In this document: piece after piece, positions 28,101 through 29,165 of the stretch | How the letters are laid out: every line of letters starts with the position of its first letter | Numbering within the stretch: position 1 is the first letter of the stretch | From: Seison nebaliae | Lineage: Eukaryota; Rotifera; Pararotatoria; Seisonacea; Seisonidae | NCBI GenBank assembly: GCA_023231475.1 | Contig: JALJEE010001009.1 | Span: forward strand, 1-29,165 | Direction of reading: 5' to 3' | DNA length: 29,165 nt | Notes under the pieces: model-generated | Seen by the model: only the letters and a program-made list of their open reading frames with translations | What the model was told of the DNA's origin: nothing | The model's database searches: none | Program-made: the position numbers and the translations under genes

Positions 28101-28788
28101 GAGTTTTTACGTTTGTTAGCTGGTTTCTTCGATGTATCGTGCTTCTTGGACTTAAGCTGCGAGTTCGTCTCGGTCTTGAGATTGATCTAGACCTGCTTAC
28201 TAGAATGTGATGGTTCGGAGGTGATTTTTGAGGATGGTGCGCTTGTTGCGAAAGATTAGACATGTGGATTTCCTGTTTGAAGAGGAGTTGACACCGAGTT
28301 CGATGATCTAACCGCCTGATTGGACCGGTTTCGTATCAACCTGGTTATTTCTGGCGATGGTAGGGCGAGATGATCAATATATCCGCGAGAGCCGGATGAT
28401 GACGCAAGAGATGCGTCAGAAGTGAGTTGTAGGAACGCCGACTTAAAAAATATGATAAAAATTCAAGAGCTATGATTCGTTCTATCGTGCCAAAATGAAA
28501 AAGTTCTTCATTCTGCACAAATTTCCCATTTCGGAGTGCTTAACGACGTACTGTTGTTACACCTTCTTCTCTTGCTGTACGCGGCTAGAGTGATCCCGTA
28601 ATGTGCGAGAGGTTTTGAACTACCATGGTGATGATAATTTCCTTCGGGATCGGATTCCCTGTATCATCATATGCGGTGTAGGTCCGTTGATTATAGGATA
28701 TTAGAATATGATTAATTATTTGATTAAACCAAAACTTTCTTTATATTAAATTCTTTATGGAAATCTAAACATTATGAAAATTAATTTA
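28101..28788. other. Degraded repeat-derived DNA, no gene
   Basis: The first 400 bp are richer in G+C than the host DNA and probably continue the decayed LINE. From about 28700 the sequence returns to A+T-rich. I could not recognise coding blocks or a clear plus-strand poly-A end for the LINE. Two small hairpins lie at 28381-28418. Confidence 0.4.
28381..28418. repeat. Two adjacent small hairpins
   Basis: ATCCG...CGGAT (28381-28385 with 28393-28397) is followed directly by TGACGCA...TGCGTCA (28400-28406 with 28412-28418, loop AGAGA). They could be a structured RNA end of the LINE. This is a weak call. Confidence 0.4.
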
Positions 28789-29165
28789 TTTTTTTTTTTT
28801 TTTTATTATTAGACCAAATCCCCGCGGGGTAAATTATAAAGAAATAAAGATAAATCCTTAAAAGAGTTATTAAGGAACAAACCCCTCCCTGTTTCTATGT
28901 AATTTTTGAGAGAATCAGGAACATAGGAGGAAATGTTGAAGTTTGACGTCAACAATAGCGCATCGTCAAATGAAAGAGGATAATTAATTGAGTAATAGTT
29001 GCAAAAAAATGGAGAGGCGACGAGAAGCTCTCACATTGTGTATACGTTGGAACTGGAAGAGTTGAACTGCGAACAGAGTCAACTACTTTCAGATACCTCT
29101 GCACAAAGAGTAATGGCAAAGGAGTCAATTCGCAAATCGTGAACATAAATGCTCTATTGAAAGGC
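28789..29165 (-). mobile_element. 3' end of a retroelement on the minus strand (runs off the window)
   Basis: Read on the minus strand, the sequence ends in a perfect GC palindrome (CCCCGCGGGG, 28820-28829). It continues as GATTTGGTCTAATAAT and then a 16-nt A-run (T-run 28789-28804 on the plus strand). A terminal hairpin followed by an A-tail is the usual 3' layout of LINEs and SINEs. The body continues beyond 29165. No firm coding motif was seen on the minus strand, so LINE versus SINE stays open. Confidence 0.4.

Noticed and set aside
28400-28430. Hammerhead-ribozyme-like GATGA next to a hairpin
   Set aside because: The required CUGAUGA and GAAA core elements are not both in place around the stem, so it does not fit the hammerhead consensus.
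29031-29165. Plus-strand peptide with FRYLCTKSNGKG resembling an RT C-terminal segment
   Set aside because: It is short, has Cys where the family has Gly, and conflicts with the minus-strand A-tail next to it. It is not firm enough to call at the window edge.

Overview
The window comes from the nuclear genome of a small animal, most likely an arthropod. It carries BPTF/NURF301, striatin, a pericentrin-type PACT protein, the Pol III subunit RPC6 and a mitochondrial-type ALDH. The DNA is very A+T rich. Genes sit close together, most are single-exon, and the four introns I can place are only 43-52 nt. CAT/CAA-type codon runs make poly-His, poly-Asn and Ser/Lys tracts. This would suit an acariform mite, but nothing in the sequence fixes the taxon and I hold that only weakly.

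Layout. 1-0.6 kb: a Tc1-like transposase reduced to its DNA-binding half (+). 1.0-2.1 kb: POLR3F (+), tail-to-tail with a small secreted Cys-rich protein (-, 2.2-2.9 kb). 2.9-4.7 kb: A+T-rich spacer. 4.7-6.2 kb: ALDH (+). 6.4-7.1 kb: a very short PACT-domain protein (-). 7.1-8.8 kb: spacer. 8.8-16.6 kb: a 2577-residue BPTF/NURF301 in one exon (+) that ends at its last PHD finger with no bromodomain. 16.8-18.3 kb: an unrecognised 489-residue protein with a mitochondrial-looking N-terminus (+). 18.4-20.6 kb: a three-exon Ser/Lys-rich membrane protein (-). 20.9-23.0 kb: a two-exon short striatin (-).

From 23.2 kb on, the DNA is mobile-element and virus-like in character. A TATA-box region leads into an intact 926-codon single-exon ORF whose product resembles a viral structural protein; my best guess is a fossil toti-like dsRNA-virus capsid. 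Directly behind it, in the same orientation, lies a 5'-truncated and decayed LINE (endonuclease tail and reverse transcriptase, 26.5-28.1 kb). The window ends with the 3' terminus of another retroelement on the minus strand (16-nt poly-A plus a GC palindrome).

How the genes relate. The host genes are mostly unrelated housekeeping and chromatin genes: Pol III transcription, aldehyde oxidation, NURF remodelling, STRIPAK scaffolding and centrosome targeting. I see no operon-like logic. The most interesting unit is the virus-like ORF followed by the LINE. That order and orientation is what LINE template switching onto a viral RNA would leave, and the ORF has stayed open while the LINE has decayed.
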